From positions 434,001 to 498,000 of the forward strand of contig NZ_VANU01000002.1 of the NCBI RefSeq assembly GCF_005771535.1: a stretch of 64,000 nt of DNA, read 5' to 3'. Source of the stretch: Arcobacter arenosus (GTDB lineage Bacteria > Campylobacterota > Campylobacteria > Campylobacterales > Arcobacteraceae). Under the pieces are notes generated by a model. It was given only the letters and a program-made list of their open reading frames with translations. It was not told the origin of the DNA and searched no databases. Numbering within the stretch: position 1 is the first letter of the stretch; every line of letters begins with the position of its first letter. Shown in pieces: positions 8,940 through 17,954 of this stretch. The translations under genes and the position numbers were made by a program.

Positions 8940-9374
8940 ATGATTTGTAAAGTAACAGAAATTATTAGAGATGTAGAAGCAGATGATGAGGTACTACTAG
9001 ATTGGTTTGATATGCAAAAACCAAATCTATGTGCAATTAGCAAAAATGGATTAGAATTTATTGTTAAAGCAAAATATACTCATCTTCATGAAAATGATAT
9101 TTTAGTTTGTGAAGATGGGCATAAAATTAAAATCTCTAAATCAGAAGATGATATTTACACTTTAACATTTACTGACCATATCACTTTTGCAAGAATTGCA
9201 TATGAGATTGGAAATAGACATCAGCCAGTTTGTATAGAGGATTACAAAATCACAATTTTAGAAGATATCTCAACTCAAGATATCATAAAAGCTTGTGAAT
9301 CTATTGATAAAGTAGAAGTGAAAAAACATAGGGGTATTTTTAAACCAAATGGTAATGCACACCACAGCCACTAA
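8940..9374 (+). CDS. ureE: Urease accessory protein UreE (nickel delivery)
   Basis: Dimeric nickel metallochaperone that hands Ni(II) to the UreG complex. The 144-residue protein has the UreE peptide-binding N-domain (about 1-70) and the ferredoxin-like metal domain with GNRHQPVCIED near residue 90, which contains the conserved interface His. The C-terminal tail is short, GNAHHSH, a reduced version of the His-rich tail seen in Klebsiella. The last 26 bp overlap ureF. Confidence 0.93.
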   Translation: MICKVTEIIRDVEADDEVLLDWFDMQKPNLCAISKNGLEFIVKAKYTHLHENDILVCEDGHKIKISKSEDDIYTLTFTDHITFARIAYEIGNRHQPVCIEDYKITILEDISTQDIIKACESIDKVEVKKHRGIFKPNGNAHHSH

Positions 9375-10056
9375 CAGCAAAAATCAAGCAAAGGCTATAA
9401 GTAGATTTTTACAGCTTCTAGATGGGGTCTTCCCATCTGGAGCATTTGTTCACTCTTTTGGATTAGAACCTCATATTGTTTTAGATTTTGTAAGTGATAA
9501 AGAATCTTTAAAACAATATCTAGAAAATATAATTATAGACCAATATCAAAATTTAGAGTTTGTAGCTGTAAAAAAAACATATAAACTATTAGAAGAAAAT
9601 AGATTAAATCATTTAGTAAAAGAGGATGAAAAGTTTTCTTCAATGCTTAGTTTGGAATATGCCAAAGCTTCAAAGGATTTAGGTGAAAACTATTTAAAAC
9701 ATATAAATTTTGATATAAAAGAAAAGATTGTTCAAGAGTATTTTGAACTTGTAAAAAATAAAAAAAGTTTTGGAAATGAACTTTTTATTTTAAGTGCTTA
9801 TGCTTATGAATTGGGACTTGTATGTGATACATTTTTACTTTTTTGGACAAAAAAGTCTTTGATAAATATTGCAAGTGCAAGTTTAAAGATATCTAGGATT
9901 AAACCAACTGAGATACAACAAATTTTATTTTGGTTTGATGAGATTTTAGAAGAGAAAATTAGTTCAGATTCAAAGAACATAAGTAACTTCAATCCTTTAT
10001 TTGAAGAAGTTATCTTTAGTCATTTAAATCTTGAACCTAAATTATTTGCAACCTAA
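9349..10056 (+). CDS. ureF: Urease accessory protein UreF
   Basis: Chaperone that, with UreD/UreH and UreG, activates apo-urease; it acts as the GTPase gate for UreG. The all-helical 235-residue protein begins its domain with FLQLLDGVFPSGAFVHSFGLE, a hallmark of UreF. ATG at 9349 or a second at 9355 could be the start; both lie inside the end of ureE, so translation is coupled. Unusually, ureG does not follow directly: a 260-bp gap holding a nested palindromic element intervenes. Confidence 0.93.
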   Translation: MVMHTTATNSKNQAKAISRFLQLLDGVFPSGAFVHSFGLEPHIVLDFVSDKESLKQYLENIIIDQYQNLEFVAVKKTYKLLEENRLNHLVKEDEKFSSMLSLEYAKASKDLGENYLKHINFDIKEKIVQEYFELVKNKKSFGNELFILSAYAYELGLVCDTFLLFWTKKSLINIASASLKISRIKPTEIQQILFWFDEILEEKISSDSKNISNFNPLFEEVIFSHLNLEPKLFAT

Positions 10057-10079
10057 ACAAACTCAATATTATTATTTCT

Positions 10080-10260
10080 AAAACGGCTTCACTTTGGGTA
10101 CCCCAAAATCAAAGATTTTGACCCTAAAGTTGCAGAGGTTTTATTAACAATTATTTGAGTTTATTTTTTGGGAAAGAAAGTTTATATTAATTACAAAAGA
10201 AAACCTCTGCAGTGGCTGGAACGAAATTTTAATTTCGAGGTTCCACCACGAAGCCGTTTT
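10080..10260. repeat. Nested palindromic element with four-way-junction layout between ureF and ureG
   Basis: Outer arms of 11 bp (10080-10090 and 10250-10260) and inner arms of 12 bp (10131-10142 and 10200-10211) are perfect inverted repeats in nested order. Between outer and inner arms each side carries its own hairpin: left about 10096-10124 (GGGT/ACCC and CAAAATC/GATTTTG), right about 10218-10242 (GGAAC/GTTCC and GAAATT/AATTTC). The inner loop is 57 bases. The element is visibly more GC-rich than its surroundings. No open reading frame or clear target-site duplication is seen. It may be a MITE-like or REP-like repeat or an RNA processing site; other genome copies cannot be checked here. 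Confidence 0.65.
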
Positions 10261-10316
10261 CGTTGTGATTGATATAAGCTTTTAAATGTAAAATATTAAT
10301 TATAGGAATTTTATTT

Positions 10317-10904
10317 ATGAGTATTAAAATAGGAATAGCAGGACCAGTAGGAAGTGGAAAAACTTCTATTATTGAAAAACTAACAAATATGTTAAAAGAT
10401 GAACACTCTTTAGGTATTGTTACAAATGATATATATACAACAGAAGATGCAAATTATCTAAAAAATAAATTAGATATAAACAATGACCAAATTATTGGAG
10501 TTGAAACAGGTGGTTGTCCCCATACAGCAATTAGAGATGATATCTCTATGAATCAAAAAGCTGTAGAAGAGTTACAAGAAAAATTCAATCCTGATATTAT
10601 CTTTGTGGAAAGTGGAGGGGATAATCTTAGTGCTACTTTTTCATATGAATTAATTGATTATTATCTTTATGTAATTGATGTAGCACAAGGTGCTGATATA
10701 CCAAGAAAAAAAGGTGCAGGTTTACTTTTTTCAGACCTTTTAGTTGCAAATAAAATTGACCTTTGCCCATATGTAAATGTTGATTTAGAAAGTTACAAAA
10801 AAGATGTTTATGAAAGTAGAAAAAATAAACCAAGTATTTTTTTATCAAATCAAGATGAACAAAGTTTTGATAAACTAAAAGAGTGGATAAAAGCCTTATT
10901 ATAA
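10317..10904 (+). CDS. ureG: Urease accessory GTPase UreG
   Basis: SIMIBI-class GTPase that drives nickel insertion into urease. The P-loop GPVGSGKTS is at residues 9-17, followed by VTNDIYTTED, the metal-binding motif GVETGGCPHTAIRDD, VESGGDNL and the base-recognition VANKIDL. The 195-residue length is standard. ATTATAGGAATTTT precedes the ATG. It is separated from ureF by a palindromic element, so it may be transcribed less, more, or independently. No ureD/ureH follows; the next gene is unrelated. Confidence 0.95.
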   Translation: MSIKIGIAGPVGSGKTSIIEKLTNMLKDEHSLGIVTNDIYTTEDANYLKNKLDINNDQIIGVETGGCPHTAIRDDISMNQKAVEELQEKFNPDIIFVESGGDNLSATFSYELIDYYLYVIDVAQGADIPRKKGAGLLFSDLLVANKIDLCPYVNVDLESYKKDVYESRKNKPSIFLSNQDEQSFDKLKEWIKALL

Positions 10905-10976
10905 GCGTTTTTTAGAGTTCAATTAAATAGTATAATTATTATTCAGAAGTCAAAAATATTTTTAGTATTATTTGCG

Positions 10977-10982
10977 TATAAT
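10977..10982 (+). promoter_or_regulatory. Likely -10 box (TATAAT) for the GH15-glk operon
   Basis: A consensus TATAAT preceded by TTTGCG lies 32 bp before the start of the GH15-like gene, in an AT-rich spacer. No convincing -35 is visible, which is usual for Campylobacterota promoters. Confidence 0.4.
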
Positions 10983-11013
10983 TTAGTTATTTTATAAAAA
11001 AGGCTAATTTTAT

Positions 11014-14000
11014 ATGAATGCTGAAAATAACGATTTTTTGTTAGATGAATATTTCAATTCTATAGAAAAAATCATTCTTTCAAGACAAGATCCAATAACT
11101 GGTCTACTTCCAGCTAGCACAGCCATTACTGCCCATGGCGATTATACTGATGCTTGGGTTAGAGACAATGTATACAGTATACTTTGTGTTTGGGGTCTTA
11201 GCCTTTCATACAAAAAATATGACCCAGACCATTTTAGAACATACTATTTAGGACAAAGTGTTGTAAAACTAATGCGAGGTTTACTCTTATCTATGATGAG
11301 ACAAGCTGACAAAGTAGAGAAATTTAAATACACACTAAATCCAACTGATGCACTTCATGCTAAATATGGTACAAAAACAGGGCTTCCTGTTGTAGGTGAT
11401 GATGAATGGGGTCATTTACAGCTTGATGCAACCTCAATTTTTATTTTAATGCTAGCACAAATGATCGCTTCGGGATTAAAAATAGTATATAGTATTGATG
11501 AGGTTAATTTTGTTCAAAACTTAGTGCATTATATTAGTAGAACATATTGTACTCCTGATTTTGGTATTTGGGAAAGAGGTCATAAAATTAATACTGGTAA
11601 TGCAGAGATTAATTGCAGTTCAGTTGGTATGGCAAAAGCAGCACTTGAAGCAATAAATGGTTTTAATCTTTTTGGAAATGTTTCTTCAAAAGAATCAATT
11701 ATTCATGTTATTCCAAGTGATGTAGCAAGGTCTAGATTTACTTTATATAATCTATTACCAAGGGAATCAAGTTCTAAAGAAACAGATGCAGCACTTTTAA
11801 GTATCATTGGATTTCCTGCTTATGCAATTGAAGACAAACAAATTGTGAAAAAAACAAAAGACAAAATCCTTAAAAAACTTGTTGGAAATTATGGCTGTAA
11901 AAGATTCTTACTTGATGGACACCAAAGCTTTTTAGAGGACCATACAAGATTACATTATGAAGTTGATGAGTTAAGAGAGTTTGAAAATATTGAATCTGAG
12001 TGGCCATTATTCTTTACATATTTACTTCTAGATTCTTTGATGCAAGGGGATAAAGAGGAAGCAAAACTTTGGAGAGAAAAGCTTGAAACTTTATTTGTTG
12101 AAGTTGATGGAATTAAATTATTACCAGAACTTTATATAGTCCCAAAAGATTCAATAGATGCAGAAAAGGAAAATCCAGGAAGCCAAAAAAGAGTTCCAAA
12201 TGAAAATATTCCTTTAGTTTGGGCACAAAGTTTATTTTTACTATCAGATATGATTCAAAATGATTTATTAAGTCCAAGTGATATTGACCCTTTAAATAGA
12301 AGAAAAAGAATTGGCCATAAAAGAAAAACTTATCCAATGGTTACTTTTTTAAGTGAAAATGAGATTGTTAAACAAGAATTATTAAACTTAGGTTTTGAAA
12401 GTGAAACCTTTGAAGATTTGAAACCTTTAAAAATAATGCATGCTTCACAGTTATGTGAGGTACAAAATCTTATTGGAAAAAATGATAAGCTAGGATTAAC
12501 TGGTAGACCATCATGGGTTCCACGATCTATAACAACTGCAAGATTACATATTTTAGCTGGTGAAAAAATAGTGTTTTTACCATATTATTTTAATCCTAAA
12601 GGGTTTTATTTTAGCCATGACAATAAATTTTTAGTTGAGCAGTTTAAATCCTCACTAATATTTTTGGCAAATCATTGGGACCAAGCAGGACAACCTATAT
12701 TGCCTTTTTTAATTAGGGAAGATATGTTAAATGATATCAATAGGGATAAAGTATTAAAGCTTTTAAATGAACTTCAAAATGGAAGTCTTGAAGGTTTTGA
12801 GATAAAAACTGCTCCATTGGGACAACTTTTAAATACTGCTGCTGTTGAAAGGGTTCAAAACCTTCACGGATTTGAGTTAAAAAGTTTTGAAATAAATTCA
12901 GATAATAAAACTTTTTATAGTGCTTCTTTATTGGGTTGTGATGTTAAAAGCAGTGAAGAAAATTTATATTTATATAATATTAAAGATGAAAATGAATTAC
13001 AAAATTTACTTAATCAAAATATATCATTAAATGCAAAAGCACATATTATTGAGATTTTATATTCAAGATTTGGCTTTGATTATAAAATTTTAAGTGAAGA
13101 TAAACATATAGATTTAAAATCATTGGCTCATTATTATTATAAAAATGCATCTAACTGCCATAACTGGACTGTAGTACGTAAAATGGCAGATATTTTAGAG
13201 ATATTTGATGATAGGTTAGAGGATTCGCTTTTAGAAGTTGTTATTAGACAAAAAAGATTGGCAGTTGGAAGGGCATATAGTGAAAGTGCAACATTTTCAA
13301 AACCCCTTGAGAGTTTTAATATCTTAAAAACTATAAAAGAATCATGTGGGGGAAATTCAGCAGAGAATGTTTTAACCCAAGAGATAATTTTACATATTGG
13401 GCATTTAATTAGGATTGAACCTAATCTTTTTGAAAATATGATTACAATTCGAACTTGGTATTTAGTTCAACTTCTAGTATCAAATATTAGTAGAGAAAAT
13501 AGTGTTGCCATTGGAGATGCCTATGAATATCTTCTCTCTTTAGCACCCCATGCTGTTTATGATAGCATTAGAAATATTTTAGAGTCATTTTCAAATGAAG
13601 TTGGAATGATGAAAGAAAATGAAAATATCCATGCTTCTGGAGTAGACAATATTCAAAATATTACAACTCCCCATGAAAAAGTTGAAATTGAGATGGATAA
13701 AGATTGGGCTATTTGGAGAAAAAATATAGGTATGATTGGAAGTACAAATTCACAATTTTACAAAGGTGTTTGGTATTTACTTCAACAATGTAATGGTCTT
13801 GTTATTGGGGATAAATATAATCAGTGTAATAGAATGGGCTCTGATTTAACCCTTGACACAACAGCAGGTGAGAGAAATTTTGAATTAAGGGTTGATTCTT
13901 TACTTCAAAGTATAAAAGCCCCTGAATATAGACAATTAAATATTGAAGCCTTACAATCTTTATCTAGAGTTTTTAAAGAAAATCCTGAAATTAAAATTGA

Positions 14001-14193
14001 TTCAGATATTTTGATTGATGTATTAATTGGACATGCAGTAAGATTAGCTTGGCAAAAAAATCATAAAAATGAAAATTATGATGAGCAAAAAGGTCAAGCA
14101 TGGAGTGCCTTTTATGAACTTTCACCTAAAAAAACAGATGAGTTTTTTATTGAAAGTTTTATGCATTTACTAACATTAAAGGATAAAAGGTGA
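11014..14193 (+). CDS. GH15 / phosphorylase kinase alpha-beta-like glucan enzyme
   Basis: A large 1059-residue soluble protein, no signal peptide. The N-terminal half is an alpha/alpha-barrel of the glycoside hydrolase 15 / phosphorylase-kinase regulatory superfamily: SRQDPITGLLPAS, HGDYTDAWVRDNVYSILCVWGL near residue 45, GDDEWGHLQLDATSIFI near 130, and FGIWERGHKINTGNAEINCSSVGMAKAAL near 190. The C-terminal half (about 600-1059) is helical and resembles the rest of that family. Its exact reaction is not known to me; glucan hydrolysis is possible. It overlaps glucokinase by 4 bp, which suggests released glucose is phosphorylated at once. Confidence 0.75.
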   Translation: MNAENNDFLLDEYFNSIEKIILSRQDPITGLLPASTAITAHGDYTDAWVRDNVYSILCVWGLSLSYKKYDPDHFRTYYLGQSVVKLMRGLLLSMMRQADKVEKFKYTLNPTDALHAKYGTKTGLPVVGDDEWGHLQLDATSIFILMLAQMIASGLKIVYSIDEVNFVQNLVHYISRTYCTPDFGIWERGHKINTGNAEINCSSVGMAKAALEAINGFNLFGNVSSKESIIHVIPSDVARSRFTLYNLLPRESSSKETDAALLSIIGFPAYAIEDKQIVKKTKDKILKKLVGNYGCKRFLLDGHQSFLEDHTRLHYEVDELREFENIESEWPLFFTYLLLDSLMQGDKEEAKLWREKLETLFVEVDGIKLLPELYIVPKDSIDAEKENPGSQKRVPNENIPLVWAQSLFLLSDMIQNDLLSPSDIDPLNRRKRIGHKRKTYPMVTFLSENEIVKQELLNLGFESETFEDLKPLKIMHASQLCEVQNLIGKNDKLGLTGRPSWVPRSITTARLHILAGEKIVFLPYYFNPKGFYFSHDNKFLVEQFKSSLIFLANHWDQAGQPILPFLIREDMLNDINRDKVLKLLNELQNGSLEGFEIKTAPLGQLLNTAAVERVQNLHGFELKSFEINSDNKTFYSASLLGCDVKSSEENLYLYNIKDENELQNLLNQNISLNAKAHIIEILYSRFGFDYKILSEDKHIDLKSLAHYYYKNASNCHNWTVVRKMADILEIFDDRLEDSLLEVVIRQKRLAVGRAYSESATFSKPLESFNILKTIKESCGGNSAENVLTQEIILHIGHLIRIEPNLFENMITIRTWYLVQLLVSNISRENSVAIGDAYEYLLSLAPHAVYDSIRNILESFSNEVGMMKENENIHASGVDNIQNITTPHEKVEIEMDKDWAIWRKNIGMIGSTNSQFYKGVWYLLQQCNGLVIGDKYNQCNRMGSDLTLDTTAGERNFELRVDSLLQSIKAPEYRQLNIEALQSLSRVFKENPEIKIDSDILIDVLIGHAVRLAWQKNHKNENYDEQKGQAWSAFYELSPKKTDEFFIESFMHLLTLKDKR

Positions 14194-15176
14194 TTTTAGC
14201 TGGTGATATTGGAGGGACTAAAACAAATCTTGCTTTATTTGAGTTAGTTGATGGAAAGTTAGAAACTATTGTTCAAGAACAGTTTGCTAGTAAAAATTAT
14301 GAAAAATTTATGGATTTAATCATAACTTTTAAACAGAAACATTCTATTAAAAAAATAGATGCTTTATGTTTAGGAATAGCAGGTCCTATTATTGATGAAA
14401 GGTGTAGGACTACAAATCTTCCTTGGGATATAAAAGCAAGTGAACTAAAACAAGAGTTTGGAATAAGTAGTGTTAAACTTTTAAATGACCTTGAATCTAC
14501 TGCTTATGGGATGCTTTATTTAGAGGAAGAAGAGTTTATAAGTTTAAATCCAACAGGAAGAAAGAAAAAGGGAAATATAGCAGTTATTGCTGCTGGAACT
14601 GGACTTGGAGAAGCGATTTTATATTTTGATGGAAAAGGTTATAATCCAATTGGAACTGAAGGTGGACATACAGATTTTGCACCAATTACATCACAACAAG
14701 ATGAACTTCTAACTTGGCTAAGACGTAGATATCCTGGACATGTAAGTTATGAAAGAATTGTTTCTGGAATAGGAATTTATACTTTATATGAGTTTTTAGT
14801 TGAAACAAATTTTGCACCACAACCACAAGCTATGTTAAATTTAGAAGATGATGTAGATAAAAGTGCAATGGTAAGTCGGTGTGCCTTAGAACAAAATGAT
14901 CCCTTATGTTTAGAAGCTTTAAGAATATTTGCAGAAATTTATGCCGCAGAAGCAGGAAATTTAGCCTTAAAATCTATGTCATTGGGAGGAGTTTATATTG
15001 GTGGTGGTATTGCTCCAAAAATCTTACCAATTATAAAAAGTGAGTATTTTTTAAATGCTTTTTTTAGTAAAGGTAGATTTGAAGATTTACTTAGAATGAT
15101 GGAACTTAAAGTATCCCTTAATCAAGAGACAGCCTTAATTGGTAGTGCTAGATATGCCTTTGATAAATTAGTTTAA
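14190..15176 (+). CDS. glk: Glucokinase
   Basis: Phosphorylates glucose with ATP in the cytoplasm. The 328-residue protein shows the ASKHA fold motifs in order: phosphate-1 LAGDIGGTKTNLALF at the N-terminus, LLNDLESTAYGM near residue 97, adenosine-side AAGTGLGEAIL near 131, the sugar-binding EGGHTDF and GGVYIGGGIAPKI near 270. This is the bacterial Glk group, not the ROK group. The start is GTG, nested in the stop of the preceding gene (GTGA overlap), so the two are coupled. Its presence suggests the host can use internal or released glucose. Confidence 0.92.
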   Translation: MILAGDIGGTKTNLALFELVDGKLETIVQEQFASKNYEKFMDLIITFKQKHSIKKIDALCLGIAGPIIDERCRTTNLPWDIKASELKQEFGISSVKLLNDLESTAYGMLYLEEEEFISLNPTGRKKKGNIAVIAAGTGLGEAILYFDGKGYNPIGTEGGHTDFAPITSQQDELLTWLRRRYPGHVSYERIVSGIGIYTLYEFLVETNFAPQPQAMLNLEDDVDKSAMVSRCALEQNDPLCLEALRIFAEIYAAEAGNLALKSMSLGGVYIGGGIAPKILPIIKSEYFLNAFFSKGRFEDLLRMMELKVSLNQETALIGSARYAFDKLV

Positions 15177-15188
15177 AGATAAATATAT

Positions 15189-17954
15189 TTGAAATTAATT
15201 ACAAATAATCAAAACTCAAATTTTTACCAACATATATCTTCTTTGTTAAAAGAGTGTGATAGTTTTATTTTTAATGTTGCTTTTATAAACTTTTCAGGGG
15301 TACAACTACTTTTAGATATTTTTAAACAACTTGATAAAAAAGGGATAAAGGGTAAAATCCTAAGTTCTACATATTTAAATTTTACAGAGGTAAAGGCCTT
15401 AGAAAAATTAAAAGAGTTTAAAAATATTGAACTTAAAATATATGATAATAGTGAGATTGGTTTTCATGCAAAAGCTTATATATTTGAGTTTAAAGATGAA
15501 TATAAAATTATTCTTGGCTCTTCAAATTTAACCTCTAGTGCCTTTAAAAAAAATATTGAGTGGAATTTAAAAACCATACAAAAAAAAGATGAAGAGTTTG
15601 CAAATGAGATTTTAAATGAGTTTAATCAACTTTGGCAACAATCAACAATGGTTGATGAAACTTTTTTAAACTCCTATAAAGATTATAAAAAACAAATTCA
15701 AAATAGTTTTAAAAGTTTTAGTTCAAAAAAACAGATTTTTGCAAATTCAATGCAAGAAGAGGCATTAGTAAAATTAAATTTTTTAAGAAAAAAAGGTGAA
15801 ACTAAAGCTTTAGCTATTGCGGCAACAGGTTCTGGAAAAACTCATCTTTCTGCCCTTGATGTAAAAGCTTTTAAGCCTAAAAAAATCTTATTTATTGTTC
15901 ATAGAGAAAATATATTATTAAAAGCAAAACAAAGCTTTGAATCTCTGATAAGTGATTTCTCATGTGGTTTATTTACTGGAAATAAAAAAGAAAATAGCGA
16001 TTATCTTTTTGCAACTATACAAACCCTTAGTACATATTATAAAAATTTTAAAAAAGATGAATTTGAATATATAATTGTTGATGAAGCTCATCATATTGCA
16101 AGCCCAAGTTATGAGAAAGTTATGGATTATTTTAATCCAAAATTTTTATTAGGATTAACTGCAACACCAAATAGAATGGATAAAACTTCAATATATGAAA
16201 TCTTTGATGAAAATATTGCTTGTGATATTAGACTAAATGATGCCTTAGAGTTTAATTTAATTAGTCCTTTTCACTATTTTGGAATAAGTGATATAAATAC
16301 AATTGATTATTCAAATATCAACTTAAATGATATCCAAAGTTTAGCAAAACTTTTAATGGTAAATTCAAGGGTTGATTTTATTATAGAAAAGATGAATTTT
16401 TATGGATATTCAGGTGAAAAAAGAAAAGTTTTAGGCTTTTGTGTTTCAAAAGAGCATGCAAAATTTATGAGTGAAGAGTTTAATAAAAAAGGGATAAACT
16501 CAACATATCTTACAAGTAATGATAATATTTTACATAGAGAAAAAATCATTGAAAGATTAGAAGATGAAAAAGATTCTTTAGAGGTGATTTTTTCCATTGA
16601 TATTTTTAATGAAGGTGTAGATATTCCTTCTATTAACACATGTTTAATGCTTAGACCCACAAACTCACCCATTGTTTTTACCCAACAATTAGGAAGGGGT
16701 TTACGAAAAGCAAAGGGGAAAGAGTTTTTAACACTTTTAGATTTTATAGGAAATCACAATAGAGCATATTTAATAGCAATTGCTTTAAATGGTAATAGAA
16801 TAATTGATAAAGAGAGTATAAAGTTTTCTATTTTAAATGATTTTGCAAATATGAAAAATGCCCATATTTTAATGGATGAAATCTCTAAAAATAGGGTTTT
16901 AGAACAAATTAATAAAGAGAATTTTAATACTTCAAAATATTTAAAAGAGCAGTATTATGAGTTTAAAGCTAATTTGGGAAATAAAATCCCTATATTAGTT
17001 GATTATATAAATTTTGATGAATTTATTTCTCCTCTTAATTTTATTAGTGATTCTAAATCATATATTGAGTTTTTAAAAAAAGTGGAAATAGATGAAAGTT
17101 TTAAACTACTTTGTGATGATGAAAACTTTTTAAAAGCAAGTAGGTTTTTACAAGGATTATTACCGATTAAAAGGGTATATGAATTTGTTATTTTAAAGTA
17201 TCTGATTTCAAATGAGTCATGTGATATTGAAAATATAAGTAAATTTATAAATAAATATTTAGAGAAAGTTTCGAAAAAAACAATTGAACATGCTTTTTCT
17301 TTTTTAAATCAAGAATATTTTGATTCAGCTCAAATCTCAAGATTTTTAAAACTTGTAGAGTTAAAAGATAAAAAACTTTTTAAAACTAAAGAGTTTGAAG
17401 AGATACTAAAAGATAAAAGAAAAAAAGAGTTTATTGAAGATAGTTTAAATTATGGAATATTAAGTTATGAAGAGTCTTTTGGGATAAAAGATTATGGGAT
17501 GCCATTTTTAAAACTTTATGAAAAATATAATATGTTAAATATTGCTCAATTATGTAATTTTAATAAAATACATAGTTCTTTTAGGGGAAGTGGCTTTTTA
17601 AAGTTTAATAACGATTTCTTTTTATTTATAACTTTAGAAAAAGACAAATATTCAAAGGCATCAAAATATATAAATACCTTTTTTGATAAACAACACTTTT
17701 CATATGTAAGTAAACCTTCCCATTCCCAAGAAAAAGGTGATGGTCAAAGGTTATGTGATAATAAAAAATATGGGGTGAAGCTTCATATTTTTATTAGAAA
17801 GTTTTCCCATGTAGATAAAAAAGTTCAACCATTTATCTATTTAGGTTTAGCAAATTGTGTAGAGTATAAAGAAAATAAACCTATAAAAACTGTTTTAAAA
17901 TTGGAAAACTCTTTAAGTGATAATTTATACTGCGAGTTTACTAAGATTTTATAG
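15189..17954 (+). CDS. PLD-like nuclease / superfamily 2 helicase with DUF3427-type C-terminus
   Basis: A 921-residue multidomain protein. Residues 1-160 form a phospholipase-D-like domain with one HxK motif (His93, Lys95) followed by GSSNLTSSAF. Residues 185-560 are an SF2 helicase: motif I AATGSGKT (211-218), DEAHH (298-302), LTATP (323-327), and QQLGRGLRK in motif VI. The C-terminal third matches the DUF3427 arrangement of such proteins and holds FRGSGFLKFNNDFFLFITLEK. The start is TTG at 15189 following AAAGATAAAT. Function may be DNA repair or defence; sequence alone cannot say. It is convergent with the next gene and overlaps it by 14 bp. Confidence 0.8.
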   Translation: MKLITNNQNSNFYQHISSLLKECDSFIFNVAFINFSGVQLLLDIFKQLDKKGIKGKILSSTYLNFTEVKALEKLKEFKNIELKIYDNSEIGFHAKAYIFEFKDEYKIILGSSNLTSSAFKKNIEWNLKTIQKKDEEFANEILNEFNQLWQQSTMVDETFLNSYKDYKKQIQNSFKSFSSKKQIFANSMQEEALVKLNFLRKKGETKALAIAATGSGKTHLSALDVKAFKPKKILFIVHRENILLKAKQSFESLISDFSCGLFTGNKKENSDYLFATIQTLSTYYKNFKKDEFEYIIVDEAHHIASPSYEKVMDYFNPKFLLGLTATPNRMDKTSIYEIFDENIACDIRLNDALEFNLISPFHYFGISDINTIDYSNINLNDIQSLAKLLMVNSRVDFIIEKMNFYGYSGEKRKVLGFCVSKEHAKFMSEEFNKKGINSTYLTSNDNILHREKIIERLEDEKDSLEVIFSIDIFNEGVDIPSINTCLMLRPTNSPIVFTQQLGRGLRKAKGKEFLTLLDFIGNHNRAYLIAIALNGNRIIDKESIKFSILNDFANMKNAHILMDEISKNRVLEQINKENFNTSKYLKEQYYEFKANLGNKIPILVDYINFDEFISPLNFISDSKSYIEFLKKVEIDESFKLLCDDENFLKASRFLQGLLPIKRVYEFVILKYLISNESCDIENISKFINKYLEKVSKKTIEHAFSFLNQEYFDSAQISRFLKLVELKDKKLFKTKEFEEILKDKRKKEFIEDSLNYGILSYEESFGIKDYGMPFLKLYEKYNMLNIAQLCNFNKIHSSFRGSGFLKFNNDFFLFITLEKDKYSKASKYINTFFDKQHFSYVSKPSHSQEKGDGQRLCDNKKYGVKLHIFIRKFSHVDKKVQPFIYLGLANCVEYKENKPIKTVLKLENSLSDNLYCEFTKIL

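Noticed and set aside
10080-10260. Integron attC site or insertion sequence
   Set aside because: No integrase or transposase gene, no recognisable attC core sites and no clear target duplication.
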